Shown here: positions 26,148 through 35,411 of the stretch, in pieces
How positions within the stretch are numbered: the first letter of the stretch is position 1
Layout of the letters: the number at the start of each line of letters is the position of its first letter
From: Verrucomicrobiota bacterium
Lineage (GTDB): Bacteria > Verrucomicrobiota > Verrucomicrobiia > Opitutales > Opitutaceae
Reading direction: 5' to 3'
Length of the DNA stretch: 64,000 nt
NCBI GenBank assembly: GCA_016235555.1
Contig: JACRKC010000073.1
Coordinates: forward strand, 62,001-126,000
The notes under the pieces: generated by a model
Seen by the model: the letters and a program-made list of their open reading frames with translations, nothing else
Told to the model about the DNA's origin: nothing
Databases searched by the model: none
Made by a program: the position numbers and the translations under genes

Positions 26148-27215
26148 ATGTCCGTCGCCGCCAAACGCCGCGAAACCGAGGTCTTCTCCCTCGCCTTCCT
26201 CGACTGCATCTGCTGCGGCTTCGGCGCCGTTCTGCTCGTTTTCATCCTCTCGATCAGCCAGAAGATCAACATCGACAAGACCGATGTCGACGAACTGAAG
26301 GCCCGCGTCGACCAGATGAAGCGCGACGTCAACCTCAGTCAGGCGGAAATCGATCGCCTGGCAAAAATCCTCGCGGCCGCACAGCTCGAGCTGGAAGACG
26401 AAAACTCGAAGAACAATCGCGACCAGCTCAAGCTGACCGATCGCCAGCGTGAACTGCTGCTCATGCTCCAGCAGACCGGAGCGATGAAGGATGCCCTCGA
26501 CCGCCTGCTCGGCGAGAAAAAGGCCCTGCCGACGGAGGACCACGCACCGATTCCCATCCCCAATGTCGACCGGCGCCAATACCTCACCGGGGTGAAACTC
26601 CACGGCGAGTTTGTGGTTTTTCTGGTCCGCGCTTCCGGCTCCATGCTGGACGAGACCATCGAAGGCGCCACGAACCGTCTCACCGATCCCGATGTAAAAA
26701 AACGCGAAGCCCCGAAGTGGCGCCGCACCATTCATGCCCTGCAGTGGATGATCGCGTCGCTCGACCCGGCGACGCGTTTCCAGATTTTTTTCTACAACGA
26801 CGAGACCACCTGTGTGCTCGAAAACCGCGCCGACGAGTGGTTCAGCACGACCGACAAGAAGACCGTCGGGGAGATCGTGAAGCGACTCGACACGGTCGTC
26901 CCGCAGGGAGGCGCCAATCTCGAGCGGGCCTTCACCACCGTGCGGTATCTCCCGAAACTGCCCGACAGCATCGTGCTGTTTACCGATGGTCTCCCCACCA
27001 GGAGCGATTCCCTGCCCTTCGACGGCGACGTGGGCCCCGAGCAGCGGATCCGATTCTTCGAGGTCGCGAAAACGCAACTGCCGCCGCATATCCCGGTCAG
27101 CACGATCCTGTTTCCCTTCTCCGGCGACCCCGCCGGCCCGGCCATTTTCTGGGAACTCGCCAACGCCACCCGCGGCGCCCTCGTCAGCCCGTCCAAATCC
27201 TGGCCCGACACATGA
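26148..27215 (+). CDS. Membrane-anchored vWA protein with degenerate MIDAS
   Basis: A 355-residue protein with one N-terminal membrane helix (about 12-36, LAFLDCICCGFGAVLLVFIL), a coiled coil at about 45-125, and a vWA domain from about 150 to the end. The metal-binding MIDAS motif should read DxSxS, but the sequence here is VRASGSML: Arg 161 (codon 26628-26630) replaces the metal-ligand Asp. The later TDGLPTR loop (VLFTDG) is conserved. It is paralogous to the next gene, whose MIDAS is intact, so the pair could form an asymmetric dimer. Asp 19 lies within the membrane helix. Its TGA overlaps the next ATG (27212-27215). Confidence 0.8.
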   Translation: MSVAAKRRETEVFSLAFLDCICCGFGAVLLVFILSISQKINIDKTDVDELKARVDQMKRDVNLSQAEIDRLAKILAAAQLELEDENSKNNRDQLKLTDRQRELLLMLQQTGAMKDALDRLLGEKKALPTEDHAPIPIPNVDRRQYLTGVKLHGEFVVFLVRASGSMLDETIEGATNRLTDPDVKKREAPKWRRTIHALQWMIASLDPATRFQIFFYNDETTCVLENRADEWFSTTDKKTVGEIVKRLDTVVPQGGANLERAFTTVRYLPKLPDSIVLFTDGLPTRSDSLPFDGDVGPEQRIRFFEVAKTQLPPHIPVSTILFPFSGDPAGPAIFWELANATRGALVSPSKSWPDT

Positions 27216-28213
27216 TCCGCCGCCGTCCCACCCAGGTCTTCAGCCTCGCGTTCCTCGACTGCATTTGCTGCGGCTTCGGCGCGGTCATCCTCATCTTTGT
27301 CCTGAGCATCGACTCCAAGGAAAAGGAAAAACTGCACCTGCTCGAGGATCTGCGGAAGATCATGGCCGCCCAGCTCGCCCAGCTCGCCCAGCTCAAGGCC
27401 AACCGTGACGACCTCGATCGCAGCAACGCCCGGGTGGCCCAGCTGGTGATCGATGCCCGGCTGAAAAACGACACGATTCACGCCCTGCTCGCCGACCTGG
27501 ATCGAAAAATCTCCAGCGAGAAAAAAGGCCAGGAGGCGTTGCTGGTCGATATCGACGAACTCAAAAAGGAAATCGCGGCCCGCCAGAAGAAGCCCGAGAT
27601 GGTCCTGCCCGACGTGAAACCAGCGCCCGTCGGCCTCACGGTGGGCCAGAATTACATCGCGTTTGTGATCGATACTTCCGGCTCCATGCGCGACCCGAAC
27701 ACCGGCGGTCTCTGGAGCATCGCCATCCGCAAGATTGAAGAGGTGCTCGACGTCTATCCCCAGGTCTCCGGCATCCAGGTGCTCAACGCGGACGGCGGAT
27801 TCGTGCTCGGCACGCGGGGGGGCACCGGCTGGCTTCCCGACAACCGCGAGGTGCGCGACCAGATCAAACGCACGCTCCGCCGCTACGATCAGGACACCAT
27901 CTCCAATCCCGTCCCGGGGATCTACCGCGTCCTCCGTTCCCTCTACAACAAGGACGATCCCAACATGAAACTCGGCATCTACGTTTTCGGTGACGAGTTC
28001 ACCGAGACCGCCGACGCGGTGATCAGGCGGCTCGACGAATTGAATCCCGAGGACGAGAACGGCAACCGCAAGGTCGTGATCAACGCCGTGGGTTTTCCGA
28101 CGACCATTCGGTTTACCTTTTCGATGGGCAACACGGGCGTGAAGTTCGCCAATCTCATGCGTGAAGTCTGCTTCCGCCACGGGGGGGCCTTTATCGCCCT
28201 CCAGGATTTGTAG
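27212..28213 (+). CDS. Membrane-anchored vWA protein with intact MIDAS
   Basis: A 333-residue protein with the same layout as the preceding gene: an N-terminal helix LAFLDCICCGFGAVILIFVL (about 12-31, Asp 16), a coiled coil at about 35-125, then a vWA domain. FVIDTSGSMRDP at about 151-162 gives a full DxSxS MIDAS, so metal-dependent ligand binding is likely. The domain has a long insertion around residues 185-245 (GWLPDNREVRDQIKRTLRRY). A TAG stop lies in GTAGCGG, similar to repeat edges elsewhere, but no clear palindrome follows. Last gene of the four-gene cassette; with the channel protein it may form a proton-driven envelope machine. Confidence 0.85.
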   Translation: MIRRRPTQVFSLAFLDCICCGFGAVILIFVLSIDSKEKEKLHLLEDLRKIMAAQLAQLAQLKANRDDLDRSNARVAQLVIDARLKNDTIHALLADLDRKISSEKKGQEALLVDIDELKKEIAARQKKPEMVLPDVKPAPVGLTVGQNYIAFVIDTSGSMRDPNTGGLWSIAIRKIEEVLDVYPQVSGIQVLNADGGFVLGTRGGTGWLPDNREVRDQIKRTLRRYDQDTISNPVPGIYRVLRSLYNKDDPNMKLGIYVFGDEFTETADAVIRRLDELNPEDENGNRKVVINAVGFPTTIRFTFSMGNTGVKFANLMREVCFRHGGAFIALQDL

Positions 28214-28296
28214 CGGAACGCTTCGCCGCGGCGCCCGTGGGCGGCTTACTCCATGATTGTCCTTTGGCGCCGCGCCGGCTCCACTCCCGGCGTCTC

Positions 28297-28962
28297 ATGT
28301 CCTCGAAGCACGCTCCGCTCCTTGCTCCGTCCCTGCTCGCCGGCGACCATGCCAATCTCGCCGCCAGCGTCCGCCTCGTCGAAGACCTGCGCCTCCCCTG
28401 GCTGCACTGCGACATCATGGATGGACATTTCGTGCCGAATCTCACCTTCGGTCCCGAGACGCTCGCCGCCCTGCGTCGCGCCGGCTCGAAACTCTTCTTC
28501 GACACGCACCTCATGCTCAGCGAGCCGCACCGCTACGTCGAACCCTTCGCCAAGGCCGGCGCCAACCTCATCAGCATCCACATCGAGCCCGACTACGACC
28601 ACACGGCCACGCTGACCCGCATCCGCGCCCTCGGCTGCCAGTGCGGCATCGTCCTCAACCCGGGCACGCCCGCCCGCGCCGTCGAGAAAGTCCTCCCCCT
28701 CGTTGACCTCGTGCTCGTGATGACCGTGCAGCCCGGCTTCGGCGGGCAGAGTTTCCGCCGGGATATGCTGCCGAAAATCGAGCAGCTCCGCGATTGGCGC
28801 GCGGCGCGCGGCCTGGCTTTTCGCCTCGAAGTCGACGGCGGGGTGGATCTGCACACCGGCCCCGAGTGCGCCGCGGCGGGGGCCGACACCTTTGTCGCCG
28901 GCTCCGCCTTCTTCCGTGCCGCCGACAAGCCGGCCTTTGCCACCGCCTTCTCGCGACTGTAG
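28297..28962 (+). CDS. rpe: Ribulose-phosphate 3-epimerase
   Basis: A 221-residue TIM-barrel enzyme that interconverts ribulose 5-phosphate and xylulose 5-phosphate in the pentose phosphate pathway. Motifs are LLAPSLLAGD at the start, HCDIMDGHFVPNLTFGP (metal and catalytic Asp), FDTHLMLSEP, MTVQPGFGGQSFRRDM and VDGGV with the second catalytic Asp. The start at 28297 (MSSKHAPLLAPS) is preferred over 28237, whose extra residues are not conserved. It follows the vWA cassette by 83 bp and is probably independent of it. The stop TAG overlaps a GTAG. Confidence 0.93.
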   Translation: MSSKHAPLLAPSLLAGDHANLAASVRLVEDLRLPWLHCDIMDGHFVPNLTFGPETLAALRRAGSKLFFDTHLMLSEPHRYVEPFAKAGANLISIHIEPDYDHTATLTRIRALGCQCGIVLNPGTPARAVEKVLPLVDLVLVMTVQPGFGGQSFRRDMLPKIEQLRDWRAARGLAFRLEVDGGVDLHTGPECAAAGADTFVAGSAFFRAADKPAFATAFSRL

Positions 28963-29004
28963 CGTGGCCCGCGCGCTGGCGGTCGACGGCCCGCCTCCCC
29001 TCTC

Positions 29005-29454
29005 ATGCCCCACGAACTAAGCCACGGCGACTACCTCATCTCCGACGATCCCACCCGTCTCGACCCCGTGGCGGTGCAGGCCTACCTCACGCGCAGCTAC
29101 TGGGCCGAAGGCATCTCGCTTGAGACCGTGGCGCGCTCGATGCAGCACTCGCTCTGCCTCGGGATCTACGCACCGGGCGGCGCCCAGATCGGCCTCGTTC
29201 GCGTGGTCACGGATTACACCACCTTTGCTTACCTGTGCGACGTCTACGTTCTCGAGTCCCATCGCGGGCAGGGTTTGTCGATCGCCGCGATGCACGCGAT
29301 GGAGTCCCACCCACGCCTGCAAAATCTCCGGCGCCATCATCTGGTCACGCAGGACGCCCATGGTCTCTATGAAAAATTCGGCTTCAAGGTCGTAGCTCAG
29401 CCCGGGCGTCATATGGAAAAACGCAACCCGGAGGTCTACCGACCGTCGCGTTAG
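29005..29454 (+). CDS. GNAT family N-acetyltransferase
   Basis: A 149-residue protein with the GNAT acetyl-CoA site: DVYVLESHRGQGLSIAAMHAM (the RGQGLS version of the Q/RxxGxG/A loop) and LVTQDAHGLYEKFGFKVV at the end. The N-terminal SYWAEGISLETVARSMQHS matches a common small-acetyltransferase subgroup of unknown substrate. It follows rpe by 42 bp and may be co-transcribed. Convergent with the binding-protein gene downstream. Confidence 0.85.
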   Translation: MPHELSHGDYLISDDPTRLDPVAVQAYLTRSYWAEGISLETVARSMQHSLCLGIYAPGGAQIGLVRVVTDYTTFAYLCDVYVLESHRGQGLSIAAMHAMESHPRLQNLRRHHLVTQDAHGLYEKFGFKVVAQPGRHMEKRNPEVYRPSR

Positions 29455-29484
29455 TGTCGCGACCCGGAGGCTTCGTGACAGGTA

Positions 29485-29524
29485 GTCGCGAACGCCCGCG
29501 AGCGGACCGCTCGCCACTCGCGAC
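29485..29524. repeat. Nested inverted repeat between convergent genes
   Basis: GTCGCGA and TCGCGAC (29485-29491 and 29518-29524) flank an inner perfect hairpin GCGAGCGG-A-CCGCTCGC (29498-29514). There is no T-run on either side. It may act as a transcript-end hairpin for both convergent genes, or be a decayed palindromic repeat. Confidence 0.45.
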
Positions 29525-29583
29525 CGCTCGCCGCCGCCGGGCTGCGCCACGCCGCGTTTCTTTTGGTCGCTCCGCCGGCTCGG

Positions 29584-31176
29584 CTATTTCCCATCCCGCG
29601 CGATCGCCTCCGCCGCGCGATATTGCCGGCGGAATCGTCCGCCCAACTCGGTCGCCATCCGCACCTCCTCGACCTTGTTTTTCGCGCCCAAGGTTCGGCG
29701 GATGCTGCCGTTCACCTGCTCATAGTCGACCGCCGACAACTCGGCCAGGGCTGCGTTCGCGCGCGCGCGGCGGTCGGGCGGGGCCGCGGCGATCGCCGCA
29801 CTGGCGGCCTGCAACTCCGCATGACTGTCGAGGCACATGACTCGCACCACGAAGGCCAGCTCGCGAAACAGGTGTGCCGTCCACTCCGGCCGGTAAACCA
29901 GCGGCGCCGGATCGTCGAACGGCGCCGCGTCGGGATCGCTGCGCCGCGGCTTCCACTCGGCGTGCGCGTAGAAATCGCGTCGCACCGGCAGCCGGCGCAG
30001 GGCGAAACGCTCCGGCCCGCCGGGCACGCCCGGCTGGAAATTCCACAGTTTCTGCGCGTCGAGCGTCAGCGTATATTCGACGAACAGCTCCGCGACCTCG
30101 CGGTGCGGCGCTCCGCGCAGGATCGCGATCGGATCGACCGAGTTCACCGTGCCGCCCTGCGGTGTCACGAAAACCAGACGCGAGGCGCCGCGATTCGCCA
30201 CGACCCCGGCCTGGGCGCGGCCGTAAAAATCGATGCAGATTCCCGCCGCGCAATCGCCCTGCGCCACGTCGATCGGCGGCTTCTGCGAGGAGTCGGTGAA
30301 ATAGCGCGCGTTCGCCGCCAGTCGCTGGATGAGGCGCAGTCCATCGCGCCAGCCCGCGCGCACCGCCTGTGCTTCATCGGCCCCGCCGGCCGCCGCGAGG
30401 TGCGCGTGGATTTGCTGCTGGATCATGTTTTCGAACGCCTTTGCCATCGAGCTGCTCTTTGTCGGGTCAGCCAGCGCGAGCGACCCGGCGTAGCGCGGAT
30501 CGGCGAGATCGCTCCAGGCCTGCGGTGCGGGCAGGCCCAGCCGCGCGAGCGCATCAACATTATAGAGGATCCCGTAGCTGCTGATCACGTTGCCGAACCA
30601 GCGGTCCGCCTCGTCCCGGTATTGCTCGCCGGTGAAACGCGCCGGGATCACGGCATCGTCGAACCACTCGGGGTGCGCCCGACGCACGCGCGCCGGCACG
30701 ATGCGCCCGGCCGCGGCCTCGCGCACGTAGTCGTAACTGCCCCCGCCAAAAAATACGTCGATCCCGCAGCTCACCTCCGAAGCGAGGAACGCTGCCCGGG
30801 CCTCGCGCGCCTCCGGTGCCGCCTGCGGGGCGAGGCGGTTGTCGGTAAACCCCGCCTGCACCTCGGTGCTCCAGGGCTTCCCGGGTTGGCGCGTCCAATG
30901 CAGCCGGAACGCCGCCAGATACTCCGACTCCAGGAACCGTGTGATCTCACTCGTCCCGCCGAGCACGCGCCAGTCCACCCGGGCCGTGCGGCCCGTGCGC
31001 GCGCGATACCATCCGGCAAACCCCCGCGCGAATTCCGAGCGGATCGCCTCGTTGTGCGGAGTGATGACGACCACCGTGTCGTCCGCGGGGGCCAGCGCGG
31101 GTTTGGCCGGCCGCACGGCAAACGGCAGTGCCACCACGGCGAGCAACGCCACCCCGAGGCCCAGTCTCGCGAGCAT
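29584..31176 (-). CDS. ABC transporter periplasmic binding protein (iron/polyamine type)
   Basis: A 530-residue protein with an N-terminal hydrophobic export signal (MLARLGLGVALLAVVALPF) and the fold of family-1 extracellular solute-binding proteins: VVVITPHNEAIRSEFARGF, GIDVFFGGGSYDYVREA, NVISSYGILYNVDAL and AWSDLADPRYAGSLALADP. The last pattern resembles Fe3+ and 2-aminoethylphosphonate binders. It is longer than usual because of a C-terminal extension of about 150 residues after the binding core. It lies 6 bp downstream of the ATPase gene (31183-32253), but the expected permease gene is missing from this locus. Confidence 0.8.
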   Translation of the reverse strand: MLARLGLGVALLAVVALPFAVRPAKPALAPADDTVVVITPHNEAIRSEFARGFAGWYRARTGRTARVDWRVLGGTSEITRFLESEYLAAFRLHWTRQPGKPWSTEVQAGFTDNRLAPQAAPEAREARAAFLASEVSCGIDVFFGGGSYDYVREAAAGRIVPARVRRAHPEWFDDAVIPARFTGEQYRDEADRWFGNVISSYGILYNVDALARLGLPAPQAWSDLADPRYAGSLALADPTKSSSMAKAFENMIQQQIHAHLAAAGGADEAQAVRAGWRDGLRLIQRLAANARYFTDSSQKPPIDVAQGDCAAGICIDFYGRAQAGVVANRGASRLVFVTPQGGTVNSVDPIAILRGAPHREVAELFVEYTLTLDAQKLWNFQPGVPGGPERFALRRLPVRRDFYAHAEWKPRRSDPDAAPFDDPAPLVYRPEWTAHLFRELAFVVRVMCLDSHAELQAASAAIAAAPPDRRARANAALAELSAVDYEQVNGSIRRTLGAKNKVEEVRMATELGGRFRRQYRAAEAIARDGK

Positions 31177-31182
31177 GCCGGT

Positions 31183-32253
31183 TTACTCCGCCAGCACCAC
31201 CACGTCATCCGGCGCGGCACTCGCAAACAGCTCGCCGCGCAACGCATCGTCGATGAACCGCGGATTCAGCTCGAGAATCTTCAGGGTCTGCCCGCCCGCC
31301 ACAAAACCGTATTGGGCGACCTCGCCCAGATAAACCGCTTCGCCAACCCGGCCCTTCACGGCGTTCGTGTCCGGTGCCTCGCGGCTTAGTTTCCAGCACT
31401 CGGGCCGCACCGACAGCGTCACGATGGCGCCGGCGGCCGGCGGCTGCGCGGGATTGCCCAGCACCCCTTCGAAACGCCCGCATGGAGTCTCCACCTGCGC
31501 GCGGCCGGCCTCGAGGGCCGTCAGTTTCCCCGTGATAAAATCGGTCTCCCCGATGAAGTTGGCCACCGTCCGGCACACTGGTTGCCGGTAAACCTCCCGG
31601 GGCGCCCCCACCTGCAGCACGCGCCCATGCTCCAGAATCGCCATGCGATCGGCGATCGAGAGCGCCTCTTTCTGGTCGTGCGTGACATAGACCGTCGTCA
31701 GCCCCGACTCCTTGCACACGCGCCGGATTTCGGCCCGCATTTCGAGCCGCAGCCTGGCGTCGAGATTCGACAGCGGCTCGTCGAGCAGCAGACAGCGCGG
31801 CCGGATCACGAGCGCCCGCGCGAGCGCCACGCGCTGTTGTTGGCCACCCGACAGTTCGTTCGGCTTGCGGGCCGCATACGTGCCCATGCGCACCGATTCC
31901 AGCGCCTCGCCCACGCGCCGCGTGATCTCGTCGCGCGGCACGCGCCGCTCTTCCAGACCGAAGGCGACGTTCTCCGCCACCGTCATGTGCGGCCAGAGCG
32001 CGTAACTCTGAAACATCATTCCCGTGTTCCGCTTGTGCGGTTCGAGGCGCGTCACGTCCTCCTCGCCGAACCGAATCCGGCCTTCGTCCGGGACGTGAAA
32101 ACCGGCGAGACTGCGCAGCAGGGTCGTCTTGCCGCAGCCACTCGGCCCGAGGAGGAAAAACAGCTCCCCCGGCGCGATCGCGAGGTCGAGACCGTGCAGC
32201 GCCAACGTGGAGCCGAAGCGCTTGGTGAGTTTCTCGACGCGGATGGCAATCAT
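31183..32253 (-). CDS. ABC transporter ATP-binding protein (Fe3+/polyamine type)
   Basis: A 356-residue ATPase of the CysA/PotA/FbpC class: Walker A GPSGCGKTT, Q-loop MMFQSYALWPHMTV, signature LSGGQQQRVALARAL, Walker B CLLLDEPLSNLD, H-loop VYVTHDQKEAL, and a TOBE-type C-terminal domain (about 245-356). The start MIAIRVEKLTKRFG at 32253 is preferred; ATG 32271 adds six residues. It is followed after 6 bp by its periplasmic binding protein. It is divergent from hpt. Confidence 0.88.
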   Translation of the reverse strand: MIAIRVEKLTKRFGSTLALHGLDLAIAPGELFFLLGPSGCGKTTLLRSLAGFHVPDEGRIRFGEEDVTRLEPHKRNTGMMFQSYALWPHMTVAENVAFGLEERRVPRDEITRRVGEALESVRMGTYAARKPNELSGGQQQRVALARALVIRPRCLLLDEPLSNLDARLRLEMRAEIRRVCKESGLTTVYVTHDQKEALSIADRMAILEHGRVLQVGAPREVYRQPVCRTVANFIGETDFITGKLTALEAGRAQVETPCGRFEGVLGNPAQPPAAGAIVTLSVRPECWKLSREAPDTNAVKGRVGEAVYLGEVAQYGFVAGGQTLKILELNPRFIDDALRGELFASAAPDDVVVLAE

Positions 32254-32402
32254 CAGGTTTTTGCTCTGCAAAAAACTAAGAGAGCCGGATTCTGGCGAGC
32301 GATCTCAAAAGCACGCCGCCTCCCCGGCCACGCGTGACGCCGCTCACCCCTCGGACGAAAAAACAAGTGACATCAGGTTTTCGCGCGGCGAAAACCTCCC
32401 CG

Positions 32403-32957
32403 ATGCCCACGAAGAAAATCCACCCCGATCTCGCGAGTGTTTTGCTCACCGAAACGCAGATTGCGCGGCGCGTGAACGCGCTCGGCCGCGAACTCAAGAA
32501 ACTCTACGGCGACGAGGAGATCACCATTGTCACGATCATGAACGGCGCGCTGCTCTTCACCGCCGACCTCATCCGCGCGATCGACAACCCCGTCCGCATC
32601 GACTGCATCCGCACCACGAGTTACGGCGCCGGCACCGAATCGCACGGCGCCCCCAAGCTCGTCCACGGCCTGACGCTCGACATGAACGGCCGCCACGTGC
32701 TGCTGCTCGACGACATCCTCGACACCGGCAAGACCCTCTCGCTCATCTCGGACATGATCCGCGGCGTGCACCCCGCGAGTCTGCGCGTGTGCGTGTTGCT
32801 CGACAAAAAGGCGCGCCGCGTGGTGCCGTTCGAAGCGGACCTCGTGGGTTTCCAGATTCCCGACAAATTCGTCGTCGGCTACGGCCTCGATTTCGCCGAG
32901 CGCTACCGCAACTTGAAGATGATCGGCGTGCTGAAGCCCGAGACGCAAAAGGCCTGA
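32403..32957 (+). CDS. hpt: Hypoxanthine phosphoribosyltransferase
   Basis: A 184-residue purine-salvage enzyme that forms IMP or GMP from hypoxanthine or guanine and PRPP. The PRPP-binding motif VLLLDDILDTGKTL is at about 100-113 and the other family motifs are present (IVTIMNGALLFTADLIRAI, IRTTSYGAGTES, PDKFVVGYGLDFAERYRNL). The start at 32403 (MPTKKIHPDL) is preferred over 32334. Followed by a nested palindromic repeat (32986-33100). Confidence 0.92.
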   Translation: MPTKKIHPDLASVLLTETQIARRVNALGRELKKLYGDEEITIVTIMNGALLFTADLIRAIDNPVRIDCIRTTSYGAGTESHGAPKLVHGLTLDMNGRHVLLLDDILDTGKTLSLISDMIRGVHPASLRVCVLLDKKARRVVPFEADLVGFQIPDKFVVGYGLDFAERYRNLKMIGVLKPETQKA

Positions 32958-32985
32958 CCGGCGCCCGCGACTCCGCCCGGTTTGG

Positions 32986-33100
32986 GGTGGAGCGCGTTGA
33001 GCTCAACGCGCTTTTTGTGGGAGGGGCTTTACGCCCCGACGAGTCGCGGGATAAACCCGCCTCCACATTCAAAACCAGCGCGTTGGGGTCAACGCGCTCC
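32986..33100. repeat. REPIN-like repeat (GGAGCGCGTTGA class) interrupted by a second element
   Basis: The outer arms GGTGGAGCGCGTTGAGCTCA and the right arm 33075-33100 (read on minus GGAGCGCGTTGACCCCAACG) are inverted copies. Between them lies a complete second palindrome (33017-33066). The outer class also occurs at 54856-54929 and 57204-57278. Confidence 0.8.
33017..33066. repeat. Inner palindromic repeat nested in the 32986-33100 element
   Basis: GTGGGAGGGGCTTTACGCCC (continuing CGA) faces an inverted copy ending CGGGATAAACCCGCCTCCAC. Its core GGGCTTTACGCCC is that of the rnc-mfd element at 7397-7460. Its location inside another palindrome implies two successive insertions. Confidence 0.75.
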
Positions 33101-33154
33101 ATCGCTGCACCGCGCGGTCACGAATAAGCGCGAGTTCAACTGCACGGTTCCGGC

Positions 33155-35194
<2,040 letters not shown>

Positions 35195-35304
35195 CGCCCA
35201 CCGAAAACCACCCGCCGTGAGTTCGCAACTCCGCCCTGCGCCGTGATCGCGCGGGCTAGAAGCTGTCATGCACTCTGTCCGAGAAGACGGAGACGGACTC
35301 CGAG

Positions 35305-35374
35305 GTAGGGCAGGTCTGTGACCTGCTCTTTCACGCGGTGAGTGCTCGCGGGGCGGGTCACAGGCCCGCCCTAC
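35305..35374. repeat. REPIN-like palindromic repeat, GGTCTGTGACC class
   Basis: GTAGGGCAGGTCTGTGACCT (continuing GCTC) and its inverted copy ending GGCCCGCCCTAC. Each arm is a small hairpin. It separates the uvrB start region from the TonB-receptor stop, 38 bp before the latter. Same family as 1128-1200 and 16391-16463. Confidence 0.85.
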
Positions 35375-35411
35375 TCCCAGCCACCGCTCCGCGCAAAGTT
35401 CATGACAGGCT

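Noticed and set aside
23779-28213. Zorya-type anti-phage system
   Set aside because: A MotA-like protein is present but the ZorB (OmpA-like), ZorC and ZorD partners are absent, so the cassette is described as a different, unassigned system.
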